The notes beneath the pieces are model-generated. The model was not told the origin of the DNA. It saw nothing but the letters and a program-made list of their open reading frames with translations, and did not search any database. Positions 7,032 through 14,783 of a stretch of DNA of 16,616 nucleotides are shown piece after piece. The stretch is from Altererythrobacter sp. GTDB taxonomy: Bacteria; Pseudomonadota; Alphaproteobacteria; Sphingomonadales; Sphingomonadaceae. The translations under genes and the position numbers were made by a program. Each line of letters starts with the position of its first letter. Within the stretch, counting starts at the first letter, position 1. The DNA lies in the NCBI GenBank assembly GCA_023299945.1, contig JALZVZ010000078.1:1-16616 (forward strand), in the 5' to 3' direction.

Positions 7032-7583
7032 TTAGTTGCCGCGCCATCTCGCAGCCGCCGCGGTGGAGGGGTCTGTATCATCATGCCGGCCGCAGGATTC
7101 TTCGCCCAATTCGCTCATATCGGTGCCTTCGACTAAGCGGAACTCGCGCCAATCATAAATGCCGGTGCGCTTGGCTATTTTCCATTCGGCCCCATTAGAA
7201 TTGGCGCGTTTCTCGAAAACATCGATGTATCGTCCAGCGATCACAGCTGAGTAAATTGTGTCTTTTGGCGGGAAGATTTCCGGCAAAGGATGGCCAGGCG
7301 GTATCGTGTGCATGGCGGTCATATAGGTTTCAGTGTGGCAAGTGTCGCCATCGAAACTGAACATGATTTGCCCAAGCTGATGCTGGGTGGCGAGACAGGG
7401 GTCGATCACAGCGCGGGCTTGATCGACGAAGCTTTTCCAATCTCCGACAAGCGTCCCAAATGCAAACTCGGCATCATCGTGGAAGAGATTGCCCATAATA
7501 TCCCACCGCCGCCTGTCGATCGCATGGGCATATGCAGTGATAACATCGCGAATGGCCTCGCGGTCTTCCAGCCTCATATTCAT
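7032..7583 (-). CDS. SnoaL-like (NTF2-fold) protein, BaiE-like
   Basis: A 183-residue SnoaL_4-type protein, second of the pair resembling bile acid 7-alpha-dehydratase and scytalone dehydratase. Y18 and D23 lie in the N-terminal helix (TAYAHAIDRRRW) and H68 in TQHQLGQ. The 45-residue Asp-to-His spacing equals that of the paralogue at 2270-2782, supporting a retained catalytic triad and a dehydratase or isomerase role. There are two possible starts: ATG at 7583, which overlaps the preceding TGA as ATGA, and ATG at 7577, better spaced from AGAGG; both give essentially the same protein. The C-terminal tail (about 155-183) is polar and probably disordered. It follows the MDR oxidoreductase gene in a two-gene operon, consistent with dehydration being coupled to enone reduction. 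The fold is firm, the reaction inferred. Confidence 0.88.
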   Translation of the reverse strand: MNMRLEDREAIRDVITAYAHAIDRRRWDIMGNLFHDDAEFAFGTLVGDWKSFVDQARAVIDPCLATQHQLGQIMFSFDGDTCHTETYMTAMHTIPPGHPLPEIFPPKDTIYSAVIAGRYIDVFEKRANSNGAEWKIAKRTGIYDWREFRLVEGTDMSELGEESCGRHDDTDPSTAAAARWRGN

Positions 7584-8608
7584 GCCTCTAACTCCGCTTC
7601 CAAATCTACGATGACTTTGCCGATATTGCCGCCAGTAAACAGCTTTTCATAGGCCGTCAGCGTGTTTTCCAAGCCGTGCGTCACATCATAAGGCATGGTC
7701 AGCTGCCCTGCATCTACCCATGATTTGAGGCGCGCGGTAAGGCGTTCGCCTTGATCCATAAAGTCAGGCGAAAAGAACCCTTCGATACGCAAGCGCCGCA
7801 TCAAAACCTGATCAAATTCGCGAGGGGCTGTGCGCTCTCCGTGGTAATCGGAAACCAGCCCGCAAACGGCCACACGGCCATAATGGTTCATGCGGGTGAG
7901 GACATGGTCGAGGATTTCTCCGCCGACATTGTCGAAATACACATCGAATGGTCCAGCTGCGTCCAATTGCGCCGCAAAGTCACCCGCCTTGTAATCCACT
8001 GCTGCATCTGCGCCGACCTCTTGCGTCAGGAACCGGCATTTCTCCGCCCCGCCTGCAATGCCGACCGTGCGGCAGCCAAGCAATTTGGCGACTTGGATCG
8101 CAAGAATTCCGGTTGCGCCTGCTGCTGCGGACACCAAAACAGTCTCACCAGCTTTTGCTGCGCCTGTTTCTTCTATGCCCCACAGCGCCGTCCAGCCATT
8201 CATGCCGAGCGGGCCAAACCATGCCCGCTTATCGGCAACGCTTGGATCCAGTTTCACCGCGCCGGTCATAATCGGATCGACCTGAGAATAATCACCCCAA
8301 GCACCAAATGCGCGGACCCATTCGCCCACCGCAAAACCAGGATGCTTACTTTCGGTAATCTCGCCCACGACCAGCCCGCTCATCGGAATGCCGAGATCGA
8401 GCGGGGGTTGATAGCCATCTGTCCGGTCGCTCAGCCACATGCGCGTGCCGGCATCCATAGAAATCATGGAGTTGCGAATGGTGATGTGCCCATCTGGCGT
8501 CTCGCCAAGCGGTGCTTCTTGCAAGCTTAAAGCGTCGGCAAAACCATTGCCTTGCGGGCGGGCATCAATGCGCCAAAATCTGTTTTTCATGACGCCCATA
8601 ATTCGCAT
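7580..8608 (-). CDS. MDR-family NADP-dependent oxidoreductase (enone reductase type)
   Basis: A 342-residue zinc-independent medium-chain reductase of the leukotriene B4 dehydrogenase / curcumin reductase type. These reduce the C=C bond of alpha,beta-unsaturated ketones with NADPH. The N-terminus KNRFWRIDARPQG (8-20) matches the family opening. The nucleotide-binding loop is SAAAGATG (160-167), followed by GGAEKC (186-191) with K190 for the NADP phosphate and DVYFDNVGG (222-230) in the substrate loop. No zinc cysteines are present. ATG at 8608 (MRIMGVMK) was chosen because GAGG lies 8 bases upstream; ATGs at 8599 and 8590 and a TTG at 8626 are alternatives. It is first in the operon with the BaiE-like protein, overlapping it by 4 bases. 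The pair could dehydrate and then saturate a ring or side-chain enone. Confidence 0.93.
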   Translation of the reverse strand: MRIMGVMKNRFWRIDARPQGNGFADALSLQEAPLGETPDGHITIRNSMISMDAGTRMWLSDRTDGYQPPLDLGIPMSGLVVGEITESKHPGFAVGEWVRAFGAWGDYSQVDPIMTGAVKLDPSVADKRAWFGPLGMNGWTALWGIEETGAAKAGETVLVSAAAGATGILAIQVAKLLGCRTVGIAGGAEKCRFLTQEVGADAAVDYKAGDFAAQLDAAGPFDVYFDNVGGEILDHVLTRMNHYGRVAVCGLVSDYHGERTAPREFDQVLMRRLRIEGFFSPDFMDQGERLTARLKSWVDAGQLTMPYDVTHGLENTLTAYEKLFTGGNIGKVIVDLEAELEA

Positions 8609-8752
8609 CAGATGCGCCTCGCGCAACAGACCATTTCGCTAGGATTTATTGAAACGGCTATCAAAAGCGCGCTATCAAAATGGGGCGGGGCATGGCGCGC
8701 GCGTTTAGCCTAGCTTCCGCTCTGGAAGAATTTGAAGAGGGAAACGACACAC
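8609..8752. promoter_or_regulatory. Divergent intergenic region with CTATCAAAA direct repeats
   Basis: A 144-base gap between the MDR operon (minus) and the NmrA/SDR/SnoaL operon (plus). It contains two identical CTATCAAAA nonamers at 8658-8666 and 8672-8680, start to start 14 bases, separated by GCGCG. The shared core TCAAAAGCG also occurs at 14896-14904 upstream of the TonB receptor. On the minus strand each repeat reads TTGATA, -35-like, but no well-spaced -10 could be assigned. These repeats are candidate binding sites for a regulator or a tandem promoter element. Confidence 0.45.
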
Positions 8753-9700
8753 ATGGCACTTATCACTATAATCGGCGCATCAGGCCGCCAAGGTATGGCG
8801 CAAGTCGGGCAAGCATTGAAAGCGGGCTATGATGTTCGCGCGATTTCGCGGCAGAAAGATCCCTTTGCTGGCGCACCGATTGAAGGCGTTGAAAATATCG
8901 AAGTGCGGCCAATGGATCTCTATGACCCCGCCTCTTACAAAGACGCGCTGGAGGGCAGCGATTACATTTTTTATACGCACCCTCTGCAAGCGCGCGCTGA
9001 CCGCGCGACGTTAATCGGCGATTTGGGCACGGCTGCCGCTGAATTGGGCGTCAAACGTTTAGTATGGAACACCTCCAGCTGGATCCCGGACAAGCCAGGC
9101 GATGCTCACACTTATGCGGGCAACACCGCTGGGATCAATGCGCTTTGGCGCTCAGGCTGCCCCGGCACCGTGTTTGGCAGCGTATTGTTCATGGACAACT
9201 TGCTGACCAATTGGGCACGGCCCTTTATCATGAACGAGGACCGCTATGTGTACCCGCATGGCCCGCATTTGGAATGCAATTGGATCAGTCTGGATGATGT
9301 TGCGAAGTTCATGATCGCCAGTCTCGACCGGCCCGATATGGAAGGGGCGTGGCTCAACATTGGCGGGCCCAAGCGAATGCAAGGCTCAGAAGTGGCGAAA
9401 ATACTGGGCAAGACCCTGGGCAAGGATATCAAATATGATCCGTGCACTCCGGCAGAGTTCGGTGACTTGCTGGTGAAAGCTGGCGGTGACGATATTCCCG
9501 AGGAAGCCCGCGCACAAATGTCGGCTGGGATCGCCGCTTTTTATGAATATAATAACACTGCTCCAACCAAGCCGTTCGAGGTGGATATGGAGCATGTGAT
9601 GGAGCGTTTTCCAGAGCTTGAGGGCAAGCTACAGGACATGGAAGAGTGGGCTGCTGATCAGGAATGGGGCGAAAGCAATTTCCGCCCTGCATTTGGCTAA
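8753..9700 (+). CDS. NmrA-like NAD(P)-binding atypical SDR
   Basis: A 315-residue Rossmann-fold protein of the NmrA/atypical SDR type. The first strand and loop ALITIIGASGRQG (2-14) show the GxxGxxG dinucleotide motif of extended and atypical SDRs. R32 and Q34 after the second strand (RAISRQ) suggest NADP. The canonical YxxxK of classical SDRs is not evident where expected, so it may be an NADP-sensing or reductase-like protein (NmrA, QOR2, isoflavone reductase relatives). The start is ATG at 8753 (MALITIIG); an in-frame TTG at 8732 adds seven residues without family likeness. GAGGG precedes at a longish 11-base spacing. It is first of three co-directional genes with an SDR and a SnoaL-like protein. 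A reductase step on a ketone or lactone is plausible, but a regulatory role cannot be excluded. Confidence 0.85.
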   Translation: MALITIIGASGRQGMAQVGQALKAGYDVRAISRQKDPFAGAPIEGVENIEVRPMDLYDPASYKDALEGSDYIFYTHPLQARADRATLIGDLGTAAAELGVKRLVWNTSSWIPDKPGDAHTYAGNTAGINALWRSGCPGTVFGSVLFMDNLLTNWARPFIMNEDRYVYPHGPHLECNWISLDDVAKFMIASLDRPDMEGAWLNIGGPKRMQGSEVAKILGKTLGKDIKYDPCTPAEFGDLLVKAGGDDIPEEARAQMSAGIAAFYEYNNTAPTKPFEVDMEHVMERFPELEGKLQDMEEWAADQEWGESNFRPAFG

Positions 9701-9726
9701 GTCGCGCTCTTGGATAGGATGGGCTT

Positions 9727-10497
9727 ATGCAAAGGCGTGTAGAGGGCAAAGTGGCGCTGGTAACAGGCGGGGCTTCGCGCCCCGGCCTGGGCGCTGCGAT
9801 TGCAGAGCGATTGGCGGAAGAGGGCGCTCGCGTCATCCTTTCGGACATTGATCTAAAGGGCGCAGAGGCCACCGCTGCGCTTATTCGAGCCAAGAATTTG
9901 GATGCAGTCGCCGTCACCCAAGATGTATCCTCGCAAGAGGATTGGGACCGCGTGGTAGCCGATATTCTGGAAAGCCACGGCGCGCTTGATATTATGGTCA
10001 ATAATGCCGGTATTCTTGATGTTGCTCAAATTGATGATCCCAGCGCAGTGGAGGGTTTGCGGCGGCAATATGCCGTCAACATCGAAGGCGTGTTCATGGG
10101 CACTCAGGCGGCTGTGCGCGTGATGAGGGCAGCTGGTAACGGCGGCTCCATTATCAATCTGTCATCGGTTGCCGGTAAGGTCGGTTTTCGCGGCAGCGCA
10201 TCCTATGCCGCCACCAAGGGCGCGGTGAAATTGATGAGCAAATCGGTGGCCTTGGAAACAGCGCAGGAAGGCATTCGCGTCAACACTGTGCATCCGGGCA
10301 TCATCCGCACCAATATGGCGGCCGCTGGCATTGCGGATAATGCGGGCAATTATGAAGCGATTGAGGCCGGCATTCCGGTGGGCCGATTGGGTGAGCCAGA
10401 AGATATTGCCAACGGCGTGCTGTTCCTTGCCTCGGATGAGGCCAAATATGTCACCGGTTCAGAACTGGTCATCGATGGTGGTTATACAGCGCAATAA
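9727..10497 (+). CDS. Classical SDR family oxidoreductase
   Basis: A 256-residue short-chain dehydrogenase/reductase, normal classical length, probably NAD-linked because D40 ends the second beta strand (VILSD). Visible motifs are the cofactor loop TGGASRPGLG (13-22), two residues longer than the common TGxxxGxG; NNAG (92-95); N118; the catalytic S147 (NLSS); and YAATK with Y160 and K164. The C-terminus LASDEAKYVTGSELVIDGGY is typical. It should interconvert a secondary alcohol and a ketone. ATG at 9727 is 26 bases after the NmrA gene, with AGGA nearby, and the stop is 13 bases before the SnoaL gene. Its first codons share 29 of 32 bases with the second SDR at 16423, suggesting related paralogues. 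Substrate unknown. Confidence 0.95.
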   Translation: MQRRVEGKVALVTGGASRPGLGAAIAERLAEEGARVILSDIDLKGAEATAALIRAKNLDAVAVTQDVSSQEDWDRVVADILESHGALDIMVNNAGILDVAQIDDPSAVEGLRRQYAVNIEGVFMGTQAAVRVMRAAGNGGSIINLSSVAGKVGFRGSASYAATKGAVKLMSKSVALETAQEGIRVNTVHPGIIRTNMAAAGIADNAGNYEAIEAGIPVGRLGEPEDIANGVLFLASDEAKYVTGSELVIDGGYTAQ

Positions 10498-10510
10498 GTT
10501 TGGAGGGCAT

Positions 10511-10975
10511 ATGACGGATCTGCGTAGTCAGAATATCGCCGTCGCGGAGAGCTTTTACCGCGCTTTGGAGGTGGGTGATTTTGATGCCTTGGCCGCATTG
10601 CACAGCGATGATGTCGCGTTCAATCTGCTTGGCTCAACGCCGGTGTCTGGCCGGTGGGAGAGCAAGGCGACATGTTTTGGCCCACTAGTGGCAGATAAGG
10701 TTGTCGGCAAATTGAAGCCTGAAACCATCCAGTTCTCGCGCAAATGGAAGATTATGTGCGCGGATGAAAACCGCGTCGTTGGTCTTATGTATGGAGGCGG
10801 CATGGGCAATAATGGCCATGAATACCTGCAAACCTATTGCCAGATCATGACCATTAAGGACGGCCAAATCACAGAGCTGCACGAGCTATTTGACACAGCT
10901 TTAGTAGAGCTTGTGCTAAACGATAACCCGACGGTAAACGGCACAACACACGTCACCCAACCATTTGATTTTTAG
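10511..10975 (+). CDS. SnoaL-like/ketosteroid isomerase-related protein
   Basis: A 154-residue protein of the SnoaL-like/NTF2 superfamily, of the type often annotated ketosteroid isomerase-related. The first helix AVAESFYRALEVGDFDALAAL, then HSDDVAFNLLGSTPVSGRW and the terminal strand pair GQITELHELFDTAL fit the fold. The acidic D103/D104-type residues of true ketosteroid isomerase cannot be assigned by eye. ATG at 10511 has GGAGG only a few bases upstream, a strong but tight ribosome site; the longer open frame overlaps the SDR and was rejected. It is the last gene of the NmrA-SDR operon, 13 bases after the SDR stop, and ends 2 bases from the stop of the convergent Rieske gene. A double-bond shift or dehydration next to the SDR step is a reasonable inference. 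Confidence 0.85.
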   Translation: MTDLRSQNIAVAESFYRALEVGDFDALAALHSDDVAFNLLGSTPVSGRWESKATCFGPLVADKVVGKLKPETIQFSRKWKIMCADENRVVGLMYGGGMGNNGHEYLQTYCQIMTIKDGQITELHELFDTALVELVLNDNPTVNGTTHVTQPFDF

Positions 10976-10977
10976 GT

Positions 10978-12201
10978 TTATTCCGCCGCTTCGGCTTGGC
11001 TTGGCGCAAACATATCGACCAAATCAGCGTCAGAGGCATTGATCAGCTTGTCGACCCAGCCATGGAACACTTGCCCGCCGCCTTCATTGCGGCCGAACAA
11101 AACCTCCTTCATCATACCGGATTGCAAAGCCTCATGCTGGCGCTTGCCGGTTGCGTAATCTTCGTCTCGCACGACGATTTCTAGGAAGTCGAACTGCTCA
11201 TGCGCAGATTTCACATCGGCCTCGGTTTCAGGCTGATTTTCCATCACGTAAAATTGCGTGGTGAAGCTCTCTCCAACATTTGCGCCAGGAAATAGCTGGC
11301 TGATTAATGCACCGCGCTGTCCGCCACCATAAAAACTGGCGATCGAAATATGCGGAAAGATGGTCCAAACGCCCTGTGTGAGCGAATCGTCGGGCAGATC
11401 ATCATCGCTCATCTTTGACAGATCGAGCATTTCATCACTGCCGGTTTTCTGCGCAAACTTTGATGGCGCAGACAGGCGTTGATGCGGGCCCCAAGCGAAG
11501 TAGTTCGCGCGGTTGAAGAAGTCTGCTCCGAATGTGTCCTTGTGAAGCACCGGCAGATGATAAAAATCGAGATAGCCATCATAGGCTGTCTTCCAATTGG
11601 GGCCAGCAAGCGTGCGCTGAGCAAACAAAGTCCAATCCTTGAGCCCAAAAGCATCCAGCAGCGCGTCATAATTGCACAGATAATCAGGGATCGACAGCTT
11701 GCTGTTTGGGTCGAGCGTCGCCCAGATCAGACCAGCGCTTTCATAGACAGGAAAACGGGTCAGGCAATGCTGGCTTTTATCGATGGAACCAAAGTCCTGC
11801 GGGCTGGACACGCCGATCAAATCGCCATCCTGCTTAAAGGTCCAACCGTGATAGCCGCAGGTAAAGCGCGCGGCATTGCCGGTGCCGCTGACAATCGGAT
11901 TGCCGCGGTGCGAACACATGTTGAGGAAAGCGATGACTTCGCCGGTCTTTTGCCGGGACAAGAAAACGGGCACGCCGCAAATATCCATCGCTTTGAAATC
12001 GCCGGGATTGGGCAATTCGCATGATGGCGCCACCATCAATGGCAGGCGTTTGAAGATTTTGTTCTTCTCATCCTCAAACAGGGCGGCATCGGTATAGGCG
12101 CTGGCGGGCACGGAGACGACTTCATCAGCCAGCTCCATCGTGTCGGCCTCGCCATGGGCGATGAGCGAGCGGGTCATTTCGATCAGTTTTTGGCGGGACA
12201 T
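10978..12201 (-). CDS. Rieske non-haem iron oxygenase alpha subunit (1)
   Basis: A 407-residue catalytic subunit that would hydroxylate or demethylate a cyclic substrate with O2. The N-terminal Rieske domain has C96-S-H98 and C115-G-Y-H118, ligands of the [2Fe-2S] cluster, in CSHRGNP and CGYHGWTF. The catalytic domain has H215 and H220 (DFYHLPVLH), the bridging acid D212, and the probable third iron ligand D348 (RDEDYATGKRQ). The start is ATG at 12201 (MSRQKLIE), 8 bases after GAGGA; the upstream TTG-initiated extension was rejected. It is a single-gene unit on the minus strand, preceded by the TonB receptor terminator. No beta subunit, ferredoxin or reductase is encoded in the window. It is probably an alpha-only (homotrimeric type) or partner-sharing enzyme. 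The family is sure, the substrate unknown. Confidence 0.95.
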   Translation of the reverse strand: MSRQKLIEMTRSLIAHGEADTMELADEVVSVPASAYTDAALFEDEKNKIFKRLPLMVAPSCELPNPGDFKAMDICGVPVFLSRQKTGEVIAFLNMCSHRGNPIVSGTGNAARFTCGYHGWTFKQDGDLIGVSSPQDFGSIDKSQHCLTRFPVYESAGLIWATLDPNSKLSIPDYLCNYDALLDAFGLKDWTLFAQRTLAGPNWKTAYDGYLDFYHLPVLHKDTFGADFFNRANYFAWGPHQRLSAPSKFAQKTGSDEMLDLSKMSDDDLPDDSLTQGVWTIFPHISIASFYGGGQRGALISQLFPGANVGESFTTQFYVMENQPETEADVKSAHEQFDFLEIVVRDEDYATGKRQHEALQSGMMKEVLFGRNEGGGQVFHGWVDKLINASDADLVDMFAPSQAEAAE

Positions 12202-12304
12202 CGTCGGAATCCTCAATCAGCGTGAATTTGGCTGTACAATCAAACTTTCAAGCGCAGTTTTCAATTGGCTCTTTTGGTTAGGGCTCAAAAATAAGCAAAG
12301 AAAA
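12202..12304 (-). promoter_or_regulatory. Probable promoter region of Rieske oxygenase gene 1
   Basis: About 100 bases between the receptor terminator and the Rieske start. Read on the minus strand it is AT-rich and carries TTGAAA twice, 13 bases apart start to start (TTGAAA-ACTGCGC-TTGAAA), either of which could serve as a -35 element. Then GATTGT and the GAGGA ribosome site at 8 bases from the ATG. The terminator at 12305-12328 separates this gene from the receptor, so a separate promoter should exist here. The exact hexamers are uncertain. Confidence 0.35.
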
Positions 12305-12328
12305 GGGCGGCCCCGCTAAGAGCCGCCC
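12301..12328 (-). terminator. Rho-independent terminator of TonB-dependent receptor gene
   Basis: On the minus strand a perfect 7-base GC stem, GGGCGGC and GCCGCCC, encloses a 10-base loop and is followed immediately by TTTT and further T-rich sequence (CTTTTCTTTG). It starts 25 bases after the receptor stop codon (12354-12356). This is the only convincing intrinsic terminator in the window. Confidence 0.85.
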
Positions 12329-12353
12329 CATTCGTATCTCAAGATGTCGCTGT

Positions 12354-14783
12354 TTAGAACTTGAAGCTGACTTCGCCAAAGACTTGGCGTCCGCGGTTTT
12401 GAGTGAGTACCTGGTCATCACCGCCAACGGGCAAGAACGGGCGGCCACCTGATGTGTTGATCCAAATCTCGTCGGCCAGATTGGTGCCTACCAACGAGAA
12501 TTTCCACTTGCCATCTGGATCGCCAATCGACGCGCGAGCATCGAAAGTTACAAAGCTATCTTGGCGAAGATCATTGAGCAGCGATTCATCGGTGAAATAG
12601 CTGCCCGAATAGATCGCATTGCCGCCAAGGCCCAGCTCAAGCGTATCACCAAGAGGGATAGCCCAATTGAATGCGATATTGCCTGACCATTCCGGAGCCC
12701 TCGAAGCCTGACGGCCATCCAAATCGTCGCCTTGTTCAGTTACGAAAGTGTCGCTGAATGTCGCGTCAAGGTAGGCAATATTGGCTGATAGATCGAGGCC
12801 GTCGATTGGTGTACGCCAGCCGAGCTCCAGATCAACACCAGTGGTGGTTACTTCACCTGCGTTAAGCGTTGAGAACTGGATCGCAACCGCATCGAAGTTT
12901 TGCACCTGAAGGTCATCGAACACATAATGATAGGCGGTCGCATTGATCGTGATATTGCGGTTATCGAATTGCGACTTGATACCAATTTCGCCGCCTTCGG
13001 CCGTTTCTGATTCAAAGATCAACGCACTGAAATCATTCGCTGCAGCCGCTGCGCCTAGACTGGCCGTTGGCAGCGCTGAAACGTCGATGCCACCTGATTT
13101 AAAGCCGGTTTTGTAAGAAGCGAAAACGTTGATGTCATCGGTAGCCTGATATTTCAAAGTGACTTCAGGCGAGATATTATCATCGTCAAATTCGATGGGT
13201 CCCGAGAAGAACCCTGAAGACAAGAACGCGCCGCCGCCAGACAATAAAGCATGCACGAATGGCAGGAAGATTGTGTTGGTTTTGCTCTCGTCTGTGTAGC
13301 GTACACCGCCCGACAATTCCAACTGATCGGTGATGTCAAAAATCACACTGCCGAAAACTGAAAGCGCTTCTGTATTGGTTTCGTGACGCCGATCATAATC
13401 GACTGTGAAGCCCGTGATTGGGTCCGGTGCAATCAAAGAGATAACGGCTGCTTGCTCTGCGCTTTCAAACAGGAAGTCGCGCGATTCATAGAAGGCTCCG
13501 ACCATGAAATTGAACGGGCCGTCCAAATCAGATGTGATCCGCAATTCTTGCGTGAATTGCTCCAATTGGTTGTTAGGGTCAGAGCAACCCACACCGAAGG
13601 GAAGAACGCCGCCTGCTCCATCTGGAACCTGACCGCCATAGGAATAGCAATCAAAATCGGTTGAATCGAGATCAAGATAGCCGGATGTCGATGTTAAGGT
13701 GAGCGTATCTGACAGATCTAAGTTCCACAGAAGCCGCCCGAAAAGCACATCGGTTTCACCAAACGGCACGCCATTGCGGCCCGCTGCCAACGATGGCGTG
13801 GGGATAGATACACTAATAGCGGCGGCTGCGTCGGGAAGGAATTGCTGCTGGTCAAACGCATTACAATCGTAGCCCGGGTCGACCACGACGCTGCCGCCCA
13901 ACAGCACAATGGGATCCGCAACACCGTTTGCCCCACACGAAATATCGCCGTGCCCAATCGCGCCATCATTTTCATTGCGCACATATTGCAGTTTTAGATT
14001 GGCATCGAAGCGGTCGTTATCGTCAAACGCGAGCGTTACACGGCCCACGAAATTGCTAGAGCCGCGCGAGTCGCCGTGAGCTGTGGGAGTGCCCGGCTGA
14101 AGATCGATGAAATCTTCAATATCATTATATTGCGCTGCGATCCGAATACCCAAACTGTCGGTGATTGGACCAGAGACATAGCCTCCAACGGTGTAGCCTT
14201 TTTCTTCAAACTCATATTGTGCGCTGCCGCCTACTTCCCAATCCTGCGTTGGGTTGGCAGACCGAATTGAGAAAACGCCAGCGGATGCAGATTTACCGAA
14301 GAAGAGAGATTGCGGCCCTTTAAGAACGTCGATTTGCTCAGTGTCGAAAAAGCCTGCTTGAACCAGTCGCATGCTGGATACTTGCACACCATCAAAGTCA
14401 AACGCGACGGCTGAATCAAATGATGCGGAAATGTTAGACGAACCAACACCGCGTAAGCTCAATTGGCCACCTGAACCTGAACCGCCCACCTGCACATTGA
14501 GGGTGGGTACGCGGCTAACCACGTCTGCCACTTGGTCGACGCCATATTGTGCCAGAGTTTCGCCGCTAATCACGGTCACAGTCACAGGAACTTCTTGAAG
14601 GGTTTCATCCTGACGGCGAGCCTGAACGATGATAACATTTTCGTCTGTGTTATCGGCTTCTGCCTGAGGTGTGGCGTCCTGCGCATGCGCAGTTCCTGAA
14701 AATGCGGTCATGGCCACTGCGGCCGCTCCGCCCATCAGGCCCATCTTCAGCGCAGATGGATTGCGAGTGCTATATTTGATCAT
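12354..14783 (-). CDS. TonB-dependent outer membrane receptor
   Basis: An 809-residue outer membrane transporter driven by TonB-ExbBD. Residues 1-34 form a signal peptide with a positive start, a hydrophobic core and an AHA-Q cleavage site. A TonB-box-like ENVIIVQA lies at 48-55, followed by the plug domain with TLQEVPVTVTVI (about 61-72), LSLRGVG and IDVLKGPQSLFFGKSASAGVFSIRS. The rest is a beta barrel with alternating aromatic strands, ending in GEVSFKF with the terminal Phe required for barrel assembly. ATG at 14783 has AGGGAG upstream. It is monocistronic, with its own terminator and a 219-base upstream region with an inverted repeat. Position between two Rieske oxygenase genes suggests import of the substrate degraded by this locus, as with many sphingomonad receptors of the same plan; a siderophore role cannot be excluded. 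Confidence 0.96.
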   Translation of the reverse strand: MIKYSTRNPSALKMGLMGGAAAVAMTAFSGTAHAQDATPQAEADNTDENVIIVQARRQDETLQEVPVTVTVISGETLAQYGVDQVADVVSRVPTLNVQVGGSGSGGQLSLRGVGSSNISASFDSAVAFDFDGVQVSSMRLVQAGFFDTEQIDVLKGPQSLFFGKSASAGVFSIRSANPTQDWEVGGSAQYEFEEKGYTVGGYVSGPITDSLGIRIAAQYNDIEDFIDLQPGTPTAHGDSRGSSNFVGRVTLAFDDNDRFDANLKLQYVRNENDGAIGHGDISCGANGVADPIVLLGGSVVVDPGYDCNAFDQQQFLPDAAAAISVSIPTPSLAAGRNGVPFGETDVLFGRLLWNLDLSDTLTLTSTSGYLDLDSTDFDCYSYGGQVPDGAGGVLPFGVGCSDPNNQLEQFTQELRITSDLDGPFNFMVGAFYESRDFLFESAEQAAVISLIAPDPITGFTVDYDRRHETNTEALSVFGSVIFDITDQLELSGGVRYTDESKTNTIFLPFVHALLSGGGAFLSSGFFSGPIEFDDDNISPEVTLKYQATDDINVFASYKTGFKSGGIDVSALPTASLGAAAAANDFSALIFESETAEGGEIGIKSQFDNRNITINATAYHYVFDDLQVQNFDAVAIQFSTLNAGEVTTTGVDLELGWRTPIDGLDLSANIAYLDATFSDTFVTEQGDDLDGRQASRAPEWSGNIAFNWAIPLGDTLELGLGGNAIYSGSYFTDESLLNDLRQDSFVTFDARASIGDPDGKWKFSLVGTNLADEIWINTSGGRPFLPVGGDDQVLTQNRGRQVFGEVSFKF

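Noticed and set aside
7751..8530. A 259-codon plus-strand open frame opposite the MDR gene
   Set aside because: Cysteine- and histidine-rich shadow translation of a well-conserved minus-strand oxidoreductase.
9429..10001. A 190-codon minus-strand open frame across the NmrA/SDR junction
   Set aside because: It runs antisense to two genes with clear motifs and has no family likeness.
10511..10975. SnoaL-like protein as a Rieske oxygenase beta subunit
   Set aside because: The fold is shared, but sequence and operon context fit ketosteroid-isomerase-type proteins, and it is convergent with rather than co-transcribed with the alpha subunit.
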